Translations under genes and position numbers: made by a program
Notes under the pieces: model-generated
Told to the model about the DNA's origin: nothing
Seen by the model: only the letters and a program-made list of their open reading frames with translations
The model's database searches: none
Assembly (NCBI GenBank): GCA_007922305.1
Contig: ML677334.1
Span: 55,726,720 to 55,790,719 of the forward strand
DNA: 64,000 nucleotides
Source of the DNA: Dermatemys mawii
Lineage: Eukaryota > Chordata > Testudines > Dermatemydidae
Direction: 5' to 3'
Part shown: positions 47,991 through 60,329 of the stretch, in pieces
How the letters are laid out: every line of letters begins with the position of its first letter
Numbering within the stretch: position 1 is the stretch's first letter

Positions 47991-49240
47991 CATAGTTCCT
48001 CCATACCAGTTGTGGAGAATGTTGGGTTACTAAATTCATGCAGTTGAGAATCTTGTGGCTCCTCTTAGTGCTTCATTCCAGTATTTTATAGACTACACAA
48101 GGCAAGTGTGAAGACCCTTTCCACAGCAAGTAAGGGCTAGGCAGTTACCCTTTGTAAGGGTAACTGCCCACAGTCCCCATGGCAGCTCCCACCCGGAGTT
48201 TGTTAGTAACTGATATACAAGGCCTTGCACTGGCCCTCCCACATCACAGCAGGAATTTCACCCTCCATCATATAGTTACCTGAGGTCAAACGTAGCCTTC
48301 CCTAAATCAGTAAGAACCTACATCAGATTATGGAACCCAGCCTGAAGTGACGAGAACTAATGGAATTTTGAATGTGGCCACTTTGTAATCATTACTAAAA
48401 CATAGGGGAAGGAAAAGAGAAACAGACTAAAAGTCCGAGTCTTGCCACCATTTCCTGGTAGCAGAATCAAGTCCAAAGCTTGGCCAAAAAAAACCAAAAC
48501 AAACACAACCATACAGCACAGAGCTACAGGAGAAGGAAATTGTTTCTTTAGTAAATGTCACCTGCCACTCAAAAGTTGATGTTAAGAGTTCATAAAGAGT
48601 AAGGTACAAAAGGTTTTGTACAATATAAATGTAAAGCTTCTCAAAGTGCATTAGAATGTGCTGGATTTCGAAAGCAATAGAGAACAATGTTAAATTAGAT
48701 TGCAAGCAAAAAAAAATATTCTGAAATTCAGTACAATGAAGCCCTTGTAAATGCATATCTGATAAAAGACAGTTTTAGCAGACAAAAGCAAAAATACAAT
48801 AAAAACTTAAGCTTTCAGAGGAAATGAGTAACCAACTGAAGAAGTGTTTTAATGAGAACTCTGTTAAAAGAATAGGTCTATTCCATGTATGTGTATGTAT
48901 GTGTTTGTGAAAACAAAAAAGTAGCAGGTATTTAACAAGTTATACTTGCATGACAAAAGCATTATATATGCTTTCCAGAGAAATGCAGACCTTTATGTTT
49001 CACAAGAAAGAAAAAATATGAACTTATTTCAATAACTCAGTGCTTTCACACATACAAAGTTTGACTTTTCTGTGTATAAAAGTTTAATGTTTCACCTAGC
49101 ACATTTTAGTATGGACATACCTATTGTATATGGGAAGCGCATGTTAAATTCTAAATGCGTGTTAAGTAAAATGATGTTCAGAACTTAAACATACAATGTC
49201 AAGTATATTTTTTTCCTTTCAAGTCTGTGCCATTAAAATT
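47991..49240. other. Intron 1 sequence with a hairpin
   Basis: No exon seen. A perfect 13-bp inverted repeat with a 3-base loop lies at 48140-48168. Confidence 0.45.
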
Positions 49241-50795
49241 AGGGCTATCAATTAATTGCAGTTAACTAAAGCAATTAACTCAAAAAAATTAACTGTGATT
49301 AAAAAAACATTAATTGTGATTGACCGTACCACTAAACAAGAGAATACCAATTACAATTTAATAAATATTTTTGGAAGTTTTTCTACATTTTCACACATAT
49401 TGATTTCTATTACAACACAGAATACAAAGTGTACAGTGCTCACATTATTTTTATTACAAATATTTGCACTGTAAAAATGATAAATAGTAGTTTACAACTC
49501 ATCTCATACAAGTACTGCAGTGCAATCTCTTTATTGTAAAAGTGTAACTTACAAACGTAGATTTGTTACATAACTGCACTCAAAAACAAAATAACGTAAA
49601 ACTTTAGAGCCTAAGTCTACTAAGTCCTACTTCTTGTTCAGCCAGCTGCTAACACAAACAACTTTGTTTACATTTGCAGAAGATATGGCTGACTACTACT
49701 TATTTACAATGTCACCTGAAAGTGAGAACAGGCAGGCATTCATATTATGCTTTTGTAGCTAGTGTTACAAGGTATTTAGGTGCCAGATATGCTTAACATT
49801 CATATGCCCCTTAATTCTTCGGTTACCTTTCCAGAGAACATGCTTCCATGCTGATGCTGCTCATTAAATAATAATGCTTTAATTAAATTTGTGACTGAAC
49901 TCCTTGCGGGAGAATTGTATGTCTCCACTTCTGTTTTATTCACATTCTGCCATATATTTCATGTTATAGCAGCCTCAGATGAGGACCCAGCATATGTTCG
50001 TTTTAAGAACACTTTTGCAGCAGATTTGACAAAATGCAAAGAAGGTACCAATGTGAGATTTTTAAGGATAGATAAAGCACTTGACTCAAGCTTTAAGAAT
50101 CTGAAGCGCCGTCCAAAATCTGAGTGGGACGAGGTGCGGAGCATGCTTTCAGAAGTCTTAAAAGAGCAACACTCTGATATGGAAACTACAGAACCGGAAC
50201 CACCGAAAGAGAAAAATCAACCTTCTCCTGGTGGCATCTGACTCAGATAATGAAAATGAACAGGTGTGGGTCCGCTCTGCTTTGGATCATCATCGAGCAG
50301 AACCCATTATCAGCATGGACACATATATTCTGGAATGGTGTTTGAAGCCTGAAGGGACATATGAATCTTTAGCTCATATGGCATGTAAATATCCTGAGAT
50401 GCTGGCTACAACAGAGCCATGCAAACACCTGTTCTCATTTTCAGTCACTACTGAAAACAAGACATGGGCAGCATTGTCTCCTGCAAATTGTAGCCAAACT
50501 TGTTTGTCTGAGTGATTGGTAGAAGTAGGACTGAGTGGACTTGTAGGTTCTAAAATTTTACATTATTTTATTTTTGAATGCAGTTATTTTTTGCACATAA
50601 TTCTACTTCATAAGTTCAACTTTAATTATAAAGAAATTGCACTACAGTATTTATATTAGGTAAATTTAAATATACTATTTTTCATGTTTTACTGTGCAAA
50701 TATTTGTAATAAAAATAAATATAAAGTGAGCACTGGACACTTTGATTTCAATATATTTGAAAATGTAGAAAACATCCAAAAATATTTAAATAAGT
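49241..50795 (+). mobile_element. hAT transposon, long but incomplete
   Basis: The left end has tagggctatcaattaattg and nested 'ttaact' repeats. A long subterminal region matches 20351-20955 in reverse. The centre encodes transposase remains. The right subterminal region (tatttgaaaatgtagaaaac near 50754) mirrors the left one (ttttctacattttcacac), giving long imperfect inverted ends, but the extreme right terminus is missing. The N-terminal zinc finger and most of the catalytic domain are absent. Confidence 0.8.
49891..50515 (+). pseudogene. hAT transposase C-terminal remnant, frameshifted
   Basis: Two frames join: 49891-50241 (with 'FKNTFAADLTKCKEGTNV' and 'SMLSEVLKEQHSD') and 50231-50515. 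The second holds 'YESLAHMACKYPEMLATTEP', then HLFSFSV, then AALSPAN, the hATC dimerisation domain. A frameshift near 50225 splits the protein in the acidic 'ASDSDNENE' linker. The frames are diverged from the 20633-20866 copy, so this is a fossil and not a domesticated gene on present evidence. Confidence 0.8.
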
Positions 50796-51619
50796 GATAT
50801 TTAAAACACAACACTTTGTAAAATACAATGAAAACTGCTTGCAAACCTGTTACTTTAAAATTTAAGCTATATCTGAATGTCATATTTGCTATTTTATGCA
50901 CTAGACCTATGAAAAACATAGATGCCTAGACACAAGTGTGACAGACACCATTTTGAAGTTATACTCTGGCTGATTTTTTTTGTATACAACATGAAACCAC
51001 TAGTTTCAACATGGAACACTGCAGGAAGCCAGAGAAGTAGCTTTATTTCATTGTATTCCTTTCTGTTAACTAACATACAGAGCTGTCATCTCCCATTGTG
51101 GAAGCTATTTCCACTTCCAGCTACAGATATGATACAATGCCTGGCTATAAGTGGCAGTCAGAAACTGGTGGAAGGAGAAACCAAAGCTCCTTCCTTTATA
51201 TTCAACATATTTTTAGTGTGAACTGCTTCTAGAATGGTCGGGGAGGTGGGATTCCACTCCTCCATTCTTTTAACTAGGAGGCTCTTCCCATTCAACCCTT
51301 ATCCCCATGGTGCTCTCAGTGTTCTCACCCCTTCAGTCTCTTTGGAGTGGAGGAGGGGAGACCTAAAACAAGCCTACTTTTTGTTGCCACTCCCAGTCCC
51401 TGAACTTTAGCCACTTAAAACAAGTGTATTGTATTCATATCCATATTAGCTCTGACAGACAGAAGCACTCCTACTTCTGGTTACAAGGAGAAAATTAATT
51501 CAGTTGCCTACAGAAAGTGGTGGTATTTGCATAACAATGATATTAGCTTGGATAAGAACTCAGAACAAAACAAGTAACATTTTTTGATGCTCAACAAGTC
51601 AATGCATAATGGTAAGAAA
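50796..51619. other. Intron 1 sequence, nothing recognised
   Basis: No supported feature. Confidence 0.4.
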
Positions 51620-52085
51620 CATGTTCTATAGCCAGAGAGGTAGCCGTGTTAGTCTGGAATTGCAGAAGCGACAGAGAGTCCTGTGGCACCTTAAAGACTA
51701 ACTAAAGTATTGAAGCATAAGCTTTCCTGGGCTAATACACACTTCATTGGATGTATGCAGTGGAAGTATCCAGAGGCAGGAATAAGTAAGAGATAAGGAC
51801 CAGGCTAGAGATAACAAGGTTAGTTCAATCAGGCTGAACAAGCTTGTTATCTCTAATCAGGGAGGATGAGGTCATCTTCTAGCAGCTGATCTGGAGGTAT
51901 GAACACCGAGAGAGGAGAAACTGCTTTTGCAGTTAGCTAGCCACTCATAATCTTTGTTCAGTCCTAAATTGATGGTATCAAATTTGCAAATGAATTGCAG
52001 CTCTGCAGTTTCTCTTTGCAGTCTGGTCTTGAAGTTTTTTTTGCTGCAAGATGGTGACCTTTAAATCTGTTATGGTGTGTCCAGG

Positions 52086-52640
52086 GAGCTTGGATGTAGA
52101 GGCTCTCCACACTAACATCCCACAAAGAGATGGAATACAAGCTGTCAGGAACAGTATCCCTGATGATGCGACAGCACAAGTGGTTGCTGAGCTCTGTGAC
52201 TTTATCCTCACATACAATTAGTTCAAATTTGGTGACAATATATACCTCCAGACCAGTGGCACTGCTATGGGCACCCGCATGGCCCCACGGTATGCCAATA
52301 TTTTTATGGCTGACCTGGAACAACGCTTCCTCAACTCTTGTCCACTCACACCCCTTCTCTACCTACTTTACATTGATGGCATCATCTGGACCCATGGGAA
52401 GGAAACTCTGGAAGAATTCTACCATGGATTTCAACAGCTTCCATCCCACCATCCACCTCAGCCTGGACCAGTCTACACGGGAGGTCCACTTCCTAGACAC
52501 CACAGTGCAAATCAATGCTGGCCACATTACCACCACCCTATACCAAAAACCTACCGACAGCTATGCCTACCTCCATGACACCAGCTTCCATCCCGGACAT
52601 ACCATCCTGGCTCCACTGTCTACAAACAAGCACTGAGGTA
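52086..52640 (+). pseudogene. Penelope reverse transcriptase, broken
   Basis: Translation starts inside the palm domain with SLDVEALHTNIPQ (catalytic Asp of motif A). It continues with 'GTRMAPRYANIFMADLEQ' and 'LYLLYIDGIIW', where the usual YIDD catalytic box reads YIDG. A frameshift at about 52420 moves to the frame 'FHPTIHLSLDQ', 'VHFLDTTVQ' and 'TTTLYQKPTDSYAYL'. There is also a stop near 52219. The enzyme would copy RNA at a nicked target. With the truncation, stop, frameshift and altered active site this copy is inactive. Confidence 0.88.
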
Positions 52641-52870
52641 CAAAAACTGCATTTGCTCCAACCCCTCAGACAAAGACCAACATCTACAAGATCTTCACCA
52701 AGCATTCTCAAAATTACAATACCCACACCAGGAAATAAGGAAATAGATCAACAGAGCCAGAGGTGTACCCAGAAGCCTCCTGCTGCAAGACAAGCCCAAG
52801 AAAGAAAACAACAGAACACCACTTGCCATCACCTACAGTCCTCAGTTAAAACCTCTCCAACACATCATCA

Positions 52871-53392
52871 GTGATCTACAACCCATCCTGGACAATGATC
52901 CCTCACTTTCACAGGTCGCGGGAGGCAGGCCAGTCCTCGCCCAGACAACCCACCAACCTCAAACATATTCTCACCAGCAACAGCACACTGCACCATAACA
53001 ACTCTAACTCAGGAACCAATCCATGCAACAAACCTCGATGCCAACTCTGCCCACATATCTACACCAGCAACACCATCACAGGACCTAACCAGATCAGCCA
53101 TACCATCACTGGTTCATTCACCTGCACATCTATCAATGTTATATATGCCATTATGTGTCAGCAATCTCCCTCTGCTATATACATCGGCCAAACTGGACAG
53201 TCCCTACGAAAGAGGATAAATGGACACAAATCAGATATCAGGAACGGCAATATACAAAAACCTGTAGGAGAACACTTCAACTCCCCTGGACACACCATAA
53301 CAGATTTAAAGGTCACCATCTTGCAGCAAAAAAAACTTCAAGACCAGACTGCAAAGAGAAACTGCAAAGCCGCAATTCATTTGCAAATTTGA
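52871..53392 (+). pseudogene. Penelope thumb/linker and GIY-YIG endonuclease
   Basis: A 173-codon open frame covers the C-terminal part. It has a basic linker, then CNKPRCQLCPH (a cysteine/histidine motif typical of this element group), then 'VIYAIMCQQ', then 'AIYIGQTGQSLRKRINGHK'. This last stretch contains the YIG, the catalytic Arg and the conserved His. Then come VGEHFNSPGH and the end 'AAIHLQI'. The endonuclease domain itself looks intact, unlike the reverse transcriptase before it. Upstream stops separate it from the rest of the protein. Confidence 0.88.
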
Positions 53393-53712
53393 TACCATCA
53401 ATTTAGGACTGAACAAAGACTACGAGTGGCTAGCTAACTACAAAAGCAGTTTCTCCTCTCTCGGTGTTCATACCTCCAGATCAGCTGCTAGAAGAGTATC
53501 TCATCCTCCCTGATTAGAGATAACAAGCTGGTTCAGCCTGACTGGACTAACCTTGTTATCTCTAACCTGGTCCTTGCCTCTTATTTAGTCCTGCCTCTGG
53601 ATACTTCCACTGCATGCATCTGATGAAGTGTGTATTAGCCCAGGAAAGCTTATGCTTCAATACTTTAGTTAGTCTTTAAGGTGACAGAGGACTCTTTGTC
53701 ATGTTCTATAGC

Positions 53713-56700
53713 AGTTACCAGACTCTGAGTTTTTTTGTTTAAGTTATTTGGGATGCATAGTTTTGTGTACCTTATTACAATAAAGTCAAACAACCTGAAT
53801 ACATGCACTGAATGGGAATTTCTCTCACAACTAATCAAACACGCAGTTTTCTTGCTTCTCCTGACAGTTCCTTTTTCTCTGATCATATGGGACTGGCTGG
53901 AATCAAACCTCAATTGGGAATTAATGCAATATCTGGGGTCTACAAGAAACATTTTTTAGGCACCTTAGGTGAAAGTGTGCCTCCAATGTCTTGTGCTGCC
54001 AGTACAGCCCTTTCAGTGACATGGCTCAATCATGTAGGAAGATACCTAGTAATACGTCTGATGATACCAGATTAATCATCAGTTTAATGATAGTCCATTA
54101 ATAAGAAAAGCAAACATCTTCCAATTGGGACAGTTTCTGCTTTGATGTTGTAAATTCCACACCATCATCTTTAGAGAAATCTCAAGATGCACTCTCTTAT
54201 ATATTTTTTCTTTGCGAAAGAAAGCTAGGTCGGGGGAGGGAAATTACACAAATTAGTATTACTCATGGTATGTTAGGAATATATCCATCTGACAAGAACA
54301 GTATCAATTAAAGTCAGTACAATTATCTCTTTAATGAGAGCTCACTACATGTGTTGGCCTAAACATGAACACACACAGTTGAAAACAAGTTTCACTTCAG
54401 ACAGCACAGCTCAGACTATTATGTGCACATTGAACAGAGCCTTATAGCTACATTATACAATTTTAAAACTGCCTAGCCTGAATAATTAGTGCAATTTAGT
54501 TAACTCAGTGATTTGTACTCTACATATGGAAAAATCAGAGAGGTAGTTAAAATAAAGCCTCTGTGTCCACAAATCTACTGTAGAACATTTTAAGCAGCCA
54601 CAATGACGATGTGACAGATTGTTCCTTTTGGCATTAAAAACTGCAGGAGAGGGACAACTCTATCCTCCTTTCCCCCTCCCCCCCCCACGAAAAAAGAAGA
54701 ACTCTCTGGAAGGATTACCTCAGAGATTAGTCCACCCTGCTTGTTGAGATGCTGGGAGGTTGCTCCTCCCCCATGACAAAGCTTACTCTAACCTCCGTAG
54801 AACCATCTGTATGGAGCCTGTGTCCCCACTCTAGCTGTAGCCCCAGGTCACCCTCTATTCCTAATTCCTTAATAGTACATTTCCACTGGAGTCACACAAT
54901 CAGAGGTTCCCCTCAACCTCAACTACTCCAGGCAATCTTGGGAGTGAGGGCTATGGGGTAATATTAATGCCACTGAGAAACTTGCACCCCTTTCTCCCCA
55001 AGCACAAGTTCTTGGATACACAGGTGGGGACTCTGCAAGATCCAAGAAAGGCAGAGGGGGAAATGGGTGAGACAGTGCCATGGGAGCCCCCAAACCCTGC
55101 TTCTGCGCAAAAGTGAGCATGGTTAACCAAATTTGACTCATCCCAACTCCTGTCGGAATGCTCCAGGATGCCATCGCAGCACCCTTTTGAGGAGCCAGAC
55201 TTGCATGTTGTAGCCCATCTGGTATTTCCATACCAGCATTCCTCAAGTGCAGCACTCACTCGGTGGTGGTGAACCCCACTTGCACAGATTAACAGGGTCA
55301 CAATCTGCCCCACTGACTTCAATAAAGGCAGTTATGAAGGAATTCCATAATAAGATACATACCAAAAAGTTTAGACATTAGAAGCCTGGGAGACATTACC
55401 ACATGATGTTCTGATCTATAAGTGATAGAGAATGCTAGAAGAACAGAAGTGCACATATCAGTTTTCAGCACCTAACTACAGGGGTTATCAGCAACAAGTT
55501 TTCAGTTACTGAGTTTGAAAGAAGAACTTAGAAATTTTAAAATGAGCCCATATTCATTAATTTTTAATATCTGAAGTTCTTTTAAGAGCAAAAGTATTTA
55601 GTAACATTGCCATATTTAACAAGAAACTGCCCACTCCATTAACATAGTCATTTTATTTTCCCTCCCTTCAGATTTTAAGTCTAATCCAGAGAGGTACATC
55701 CCATTGCACAATAAGCACCACCTGGTAAAATACTCTGGGCACCAGGACCCAGCAGAAATGAGGGAATGAGCAGCTCCGGATGTCTCTGCCACAATTTCTA
55801 AGTAATCTCACTTCATTCAGTCCTCGCCCTTTCCCTTCCCCACAAGCAACACTCTTGTCCCAGAGCTACGTGGCACTTTCCAGTTCTGTCTGCATTAGAG
55901 ATATTTGACACTCATACCACTTCTTTGACTTCTAGCATTCAAGTCCACATGAAAATCTGGTGGTAGCCAGAGCATAGAGCAGCTGGGTAACTCCTACTTT
56001 CAAATCTCCCTACAACTGCCATATCGCAACCCCAAAAGTCAAAGTCAACACAGAGTGAAAGAAACTTAAATAGTAAACTATAGAAGTCTGGCAATGCTGT
56101 CTCCTCCCACCCCTTTCTCCTCATTATTTTCCTGAAACATAAAGAAGGATAAAGATTAACCGTTAGAAAGGTCGACACAGACACTGAAAACAATCCCCTC
56201 CCTGTGCATTATTTTACTGGTCGCTGCCACAGATGTCTAGCTGCTACCTCAGTAGTTCCACTCTTAAAAAACAGAAAAGGGTCATTACTTGAAAGATACA
56301 TAGTAGAGCTATCACAACCCCTCATACTACAGGAGAAGCCACTTACCTCTCCCTAGTCCCCCCAAACACACACACACACATTCATTTTCCCTCAGCCTTC
56401 TCCAAAGAACAGTCTCTCTCTTAGTGACTCCACTGTAGTGCTGTGGCATGCTAGGTAGAACTTCCTGAGCTCCATGGAAGAATGTTCTCCTGGACACTGG
56501 TCAGCCTATTCCTTCTCTGTATCCTAGAAACAAGAAGTTAAAAAGCTGTTAGTTCAACAACAAAAACCCAGGAACAAGAGTCACTGAAGCAATTAAAAAG
56601 GAGAAGAAGAAATCCAGCTCCTCACCTTTTCAACTATGGAAACTCAAAAGGTCATATGCCCAACCTCCAGGAACACAGGTGGAGGAAGGTGCTGACACTG

Positions 56701-56910
56701 TACCATAGCAACTTCAAGTGGAAGGTCATAGTCCTAGCCCTTCATAACATATGTGGTTCCTCATACTGGACAGAGCTATTCTTATCAGTCATTGGAACAA
56801 ATCAAAAAAATGTGAACATGTGCACTATTCACCATTTTCCTGCTCTTGGAACCTAGCTGAGCACTCTGGGACAGACGTAATAGCCCACAGACGCTGCAAA
56901 GTTTGCAGCA
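53713..56910. other. Intron 1 sequence, nothing recognised
   Basis: No exon supported. Short CA and C runs lie near 56369 and 54675. A 'cccactgacttcaataaagg' piece near 55310 may belong to the dispersed repeat seen at 59111. Confidence 0.4.
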
Positions 56911-56975
56911 AGTGTTGCATTTGAACATAGTGTTGCATTTGAACTGTGCAAGTGTTGCAAGTGTTGCATTTGAAC
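56911..56975. repeat. Small minisatellite
   Basis: The 16-bp unit agtgttgcatttgaac occurs exactly three times (56911-56926, 56929-56944, 56960-56975), with partial 'caagtgttg' units between. Confidence 0.85.
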
Positions 56976-59110
56976 TGTGCATAAGCAAAACAGGATTCTT
57001 GATTTTAAAAAAACAAACACACCCACACTGTGCAAGTTGTAAGACTGAAAATCTCTAGCACATGAGCTAGCACCACAGTTTCCATCTGAAATGGTGCAGC
57101 CTTAATGCTGATTATTTGAGTGGATGGGGAAGAGGTGGGGAAAGATCAAACCCATGCTGACCAAGATCTCCATCCACACCTCAATCCACATACGATCTAT
57201 TCACCATTCTCCCTGCAGACTCAGCACACTCAACCAATCAATGCTCATGCCCCTATCTAATTTACAATCCTTTGCAGTCAGAGGACTGTGAGATGGGCGG
57301 ACTCCAGGAAGAAATCATGGCTAGTTTCGGGTCTAGGTGAAAGAAGGCTGAGAACTAAATGTTCAGTATAAGGGCAAATGGAATACGTTTGAAATAAAAC
57401 TTTCCAATCCCAACTGTGAGGCTCTAAGTATGCTAGAGAAATTTTCCTAAAATTCTTCCCAAATTGTCCCACCAAGACAGAAATTAATTGACAATGCCGT
57501 CAACAAATGTTAGCAACGGCAGAAGAGTTTTAGAAAATTTCCCTACTGTAGACATTTTTTTTTTTAAAGCCAAAAATACTGGTTTAAGGATTCAAATTTT
57601 AAGGCGTTCATACATGATCATCTAGTCAGGTCTTCTGTACAACAGTATTACATACGTATTTATAAATACATAAAATAATCCCCTGAATTAGTTACTGCTT
57701 CAATAAGAGCATCTCTTTCTAAAAGAGCCAATCTTCATTTTAAAGTTTCCAGTGATGGAGAATCCACCATTCCACTTGGTGTTCATTGTTCAAAATGTGC
57801 ACCTTATTTCTGGTTCAACATTCAGGCATTGGACTTGTATCACCTACCTCTCCTGGAATATAAAAGTGAAAAACTTAGAGAATTTATTTGACATATTGGA
57901 TAATTTAGGCTTAAGTTTCTCACCTTCCATGCTCACTCTTCTTTTTGTGTTCTGTGGAGTCTCTTTAGCTCCAAGGTGTTGATTCAATTGCAGGCATACA
58001 TTTATCTCCAAGATCAGGAATTATATATATCACAACTGCTAATTAGATGCATTGAACTAAAAGGCAGTGAAGCAGTCAGATAGTACAGGTACATGGCACC
58101 CATTTGATTGCGTGGGAATACAGTGGAGACAGAAGTATTAGGGGGTAGAGAAGAAAGTGGTCATCTCAACAGTTCTTCAGATTGCTCGACCAGTTGTCAT
58201 ACAGCCATGTCCAAAGGTAACTGAAGGCATCATTTGGCTTTCAGAACCCTTATTACCAGCAATATTATATTGTGAGCAAGGAAGCCAACATAACTTTCAT
58301 AGAGCTCAGAATGAAGAAAAAAAAATCTCTAGTTGTAAAGTTCCACATTTGATGTGGAATTTGATACAAAAATGGATCTTCAAATGACAATTCCAAGTCA
58401 CTTCAAAGAGTAGAGCTAAAGAAATCCAAACAAAAAACCAAACACACACAAACAAAACCCCTCCAATCCCTACAGCTTGAAAAATATTAAGGCTTCAAGA
58501 ACACTCAGGAAATTCCAAATACAAACATTACCAGAGCAAGCTCAGTTCAGCCCAGTTGCACATGTATTTAGCATTTTTCCTATTTCACTTCCCCTTATTG
58601 CAGTGTAAACCTTAATAGTGTTATAGCAATTATGCCTTGTTATTAATGCACTTTACCTTCTGTACATCATTCGCCCTATATAATATAGTTACACTACGTG
58701 CTCCTATTTACCCTATCTTTGGGATATGATTTTGCAGTCTCCGTGTATTATGGCACCTACCCTTTAAATGCTTCATATATAAGGAATTCACATTATTTAA
58801 GCAGTAAACAAACAAAAAACATTTCAGGAGAGAAACAATTATTTGTCTCATTTCATGAGATTTTTCCTTCTTCTCTACAGGGACTATGTATAGGAAGAGG
58901 GGGCAGTGATAAGCACAGAAAGCAGTATTTTCTTCTTCAGTCATGATTGGGGGAATTGGGTAAATGCTGTAAATAATCATAAAACAGCTTAATCTCTCTC
59001 TTGAAGATCTTACAGTTAAGTTTATGGCAAGACACAAGGAAGTGTAATAAATACTAGGAGGGAACGTAGGAGGTAGAGCAGTAATAAAGACACATGCTTG
59101 TTTAAAAACA
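56976..59110. other. Intron 1 sequence, nothing recognised
   Basis: No supported feature. Confidence 0.4.
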
Positions 59111-59215
59111 CCTGAGGCTCCAGTTCTGCAAACATTTATACAAATGTTTAATTTTAGGCAATGGGATTAGCACACATGACGTCAAAAACATGTTTAAACA
59201 TTTGCAGAATTGGTG
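59111..59215. repeat. Palindromic interspersed repeat
   Basis: The left arm 'ccagttctgcaaacattt' (59120) and right arm aaacatttgcagaattgg (ending 59213) are inverted copies. The left arm is itself self-complementary (aaacattt...aaatgttt). I recognise this as a dispersed palindromic repeat of turtles and crocodiles. Confidence 0.6.
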
Positions 59216-60329
59216 TTTGTGTGCATAACTAGAGCACTAAAGACTAAAAGCAAAGTCTTTCCATAATTTCGCTATACTCAAATAGAGGATCTTGTTTATT
59301 GACTGCAGTGAATCAACATGGCATTAGTATGCCAAGATGACTTGCTTTTTGCCCCAATCACTCACTCTGTTGCCCAAAAAACTGTACAGATAACACTACC
59401 TTGTTTTTTTATTTTTGAACCCATGTACTGAATTCTAAGTTTCTGCTATGCAACAGTATTTGCCAAAAAATGCCAGTCAATGAAAAGGTAGGAGGTTTGC
59501 ACCTTTCCACTCAGTTCACTTGTCACAGAATAAATTAATGTAGCTACAGAGTCCCTTCAACTTTGTAATCACATACTTTGTCCATAACACATTGATGTCC
59601 CTAAAAAAACCCCAAACAAGTTTTCCTTTTGTTCCCCTTCTTTCCCCCCCAAAACCCACTAAACCAACCCAGCTCACTTTCCACTATTATTCCTGCAAAG
59701 ATTTTTTCGAAGTGTTTTTCCATTGCTGAGTTGCCAATTGAGTGCCATTACAACACATAATAAAACGACAGTGATATACATCATCCGCATACACTGAACA
59801 AAACTGTAAGGGAAAGAGCACAACTGAACTCAAAAGCGGTCAAGTGATCTATAGTATTATACAACACTAGTTATATGAAAAAACCTTCTGGTTCCTTCAA
59901 TGATTAAAAAGTTTACATCAAGACTTTGATAAATGGTCTCGTTTCTGAGGCACTCTCTAGTCTACGTCTTCATTCACCGATAAACCCACTAAGTTATCAC
60001 AGGGCTCACCCAAAAACTCACTGAAGTCAGTGGATGTTTTCCCCCGATGACCTCAAATGAGCTTTAGATCACGACCTAAATGTTTAAGGGCAGCTAGTGA
60101 AAGCCATCGACACAAAGAGATGTAAAATAAATGGATGTAAATGAATAACTTAAGAGAAAACGAAAGAAAAAGTTAGTCTGCAGCTCAACCAGGAACTCTC
60201 ATCGCAGCCTGGCAAAGGGGCTGGATTTGCATCGTAGGAGCGCTGACATTTCACCCCTGAATCCTTTGGTCCCACAGGCAGACCCGCCCTGGCTCTCGAG
60301 AGATCAACAGATGTTTTCTATGGGGGAGA
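59216..60329. other. Intron 1 sequence near the promoter
   Basis: No exon seen. A 'cactgaagtcagtggatg' fragment of the dispersed repeat lies near 60019. Confidence 0.4.

Larger units (their letters stand above)
51633..53699 (+). mobile_element. Penelope-like retroelement with inverted 5' copy of its 3' end
   Basis: The insertion is 2067 bp, flanked by a perfect 13-bp duplication, catgttctatagc, at 51620-51632 and 53700-53712. The first 450 bp (51633 to about 52085) are the reverse complement of the last 420 bp (about 53280-53699). From about 52086 the element runs in the sense direction through reverse transcriptase and endonuclease. It is therefore 5'-truncated within the reverse transcriptase and capped by an inverted copy of its own tail, arranged as a giant hairpin. 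Confidence 0.92.

Noticed and set aside
52515..52874. 119-codon proline/threonine-rich frame
   Set aside because: It is an out-of-frame shadow of the broken Penelope reverse transcriptase.
56911..56975. CRISPR-like regularly spaced repeat
   Set aside because: Three 16-bp units with 2 and 15 base spacings in vertebrate intronic DNA are a minisatellite.
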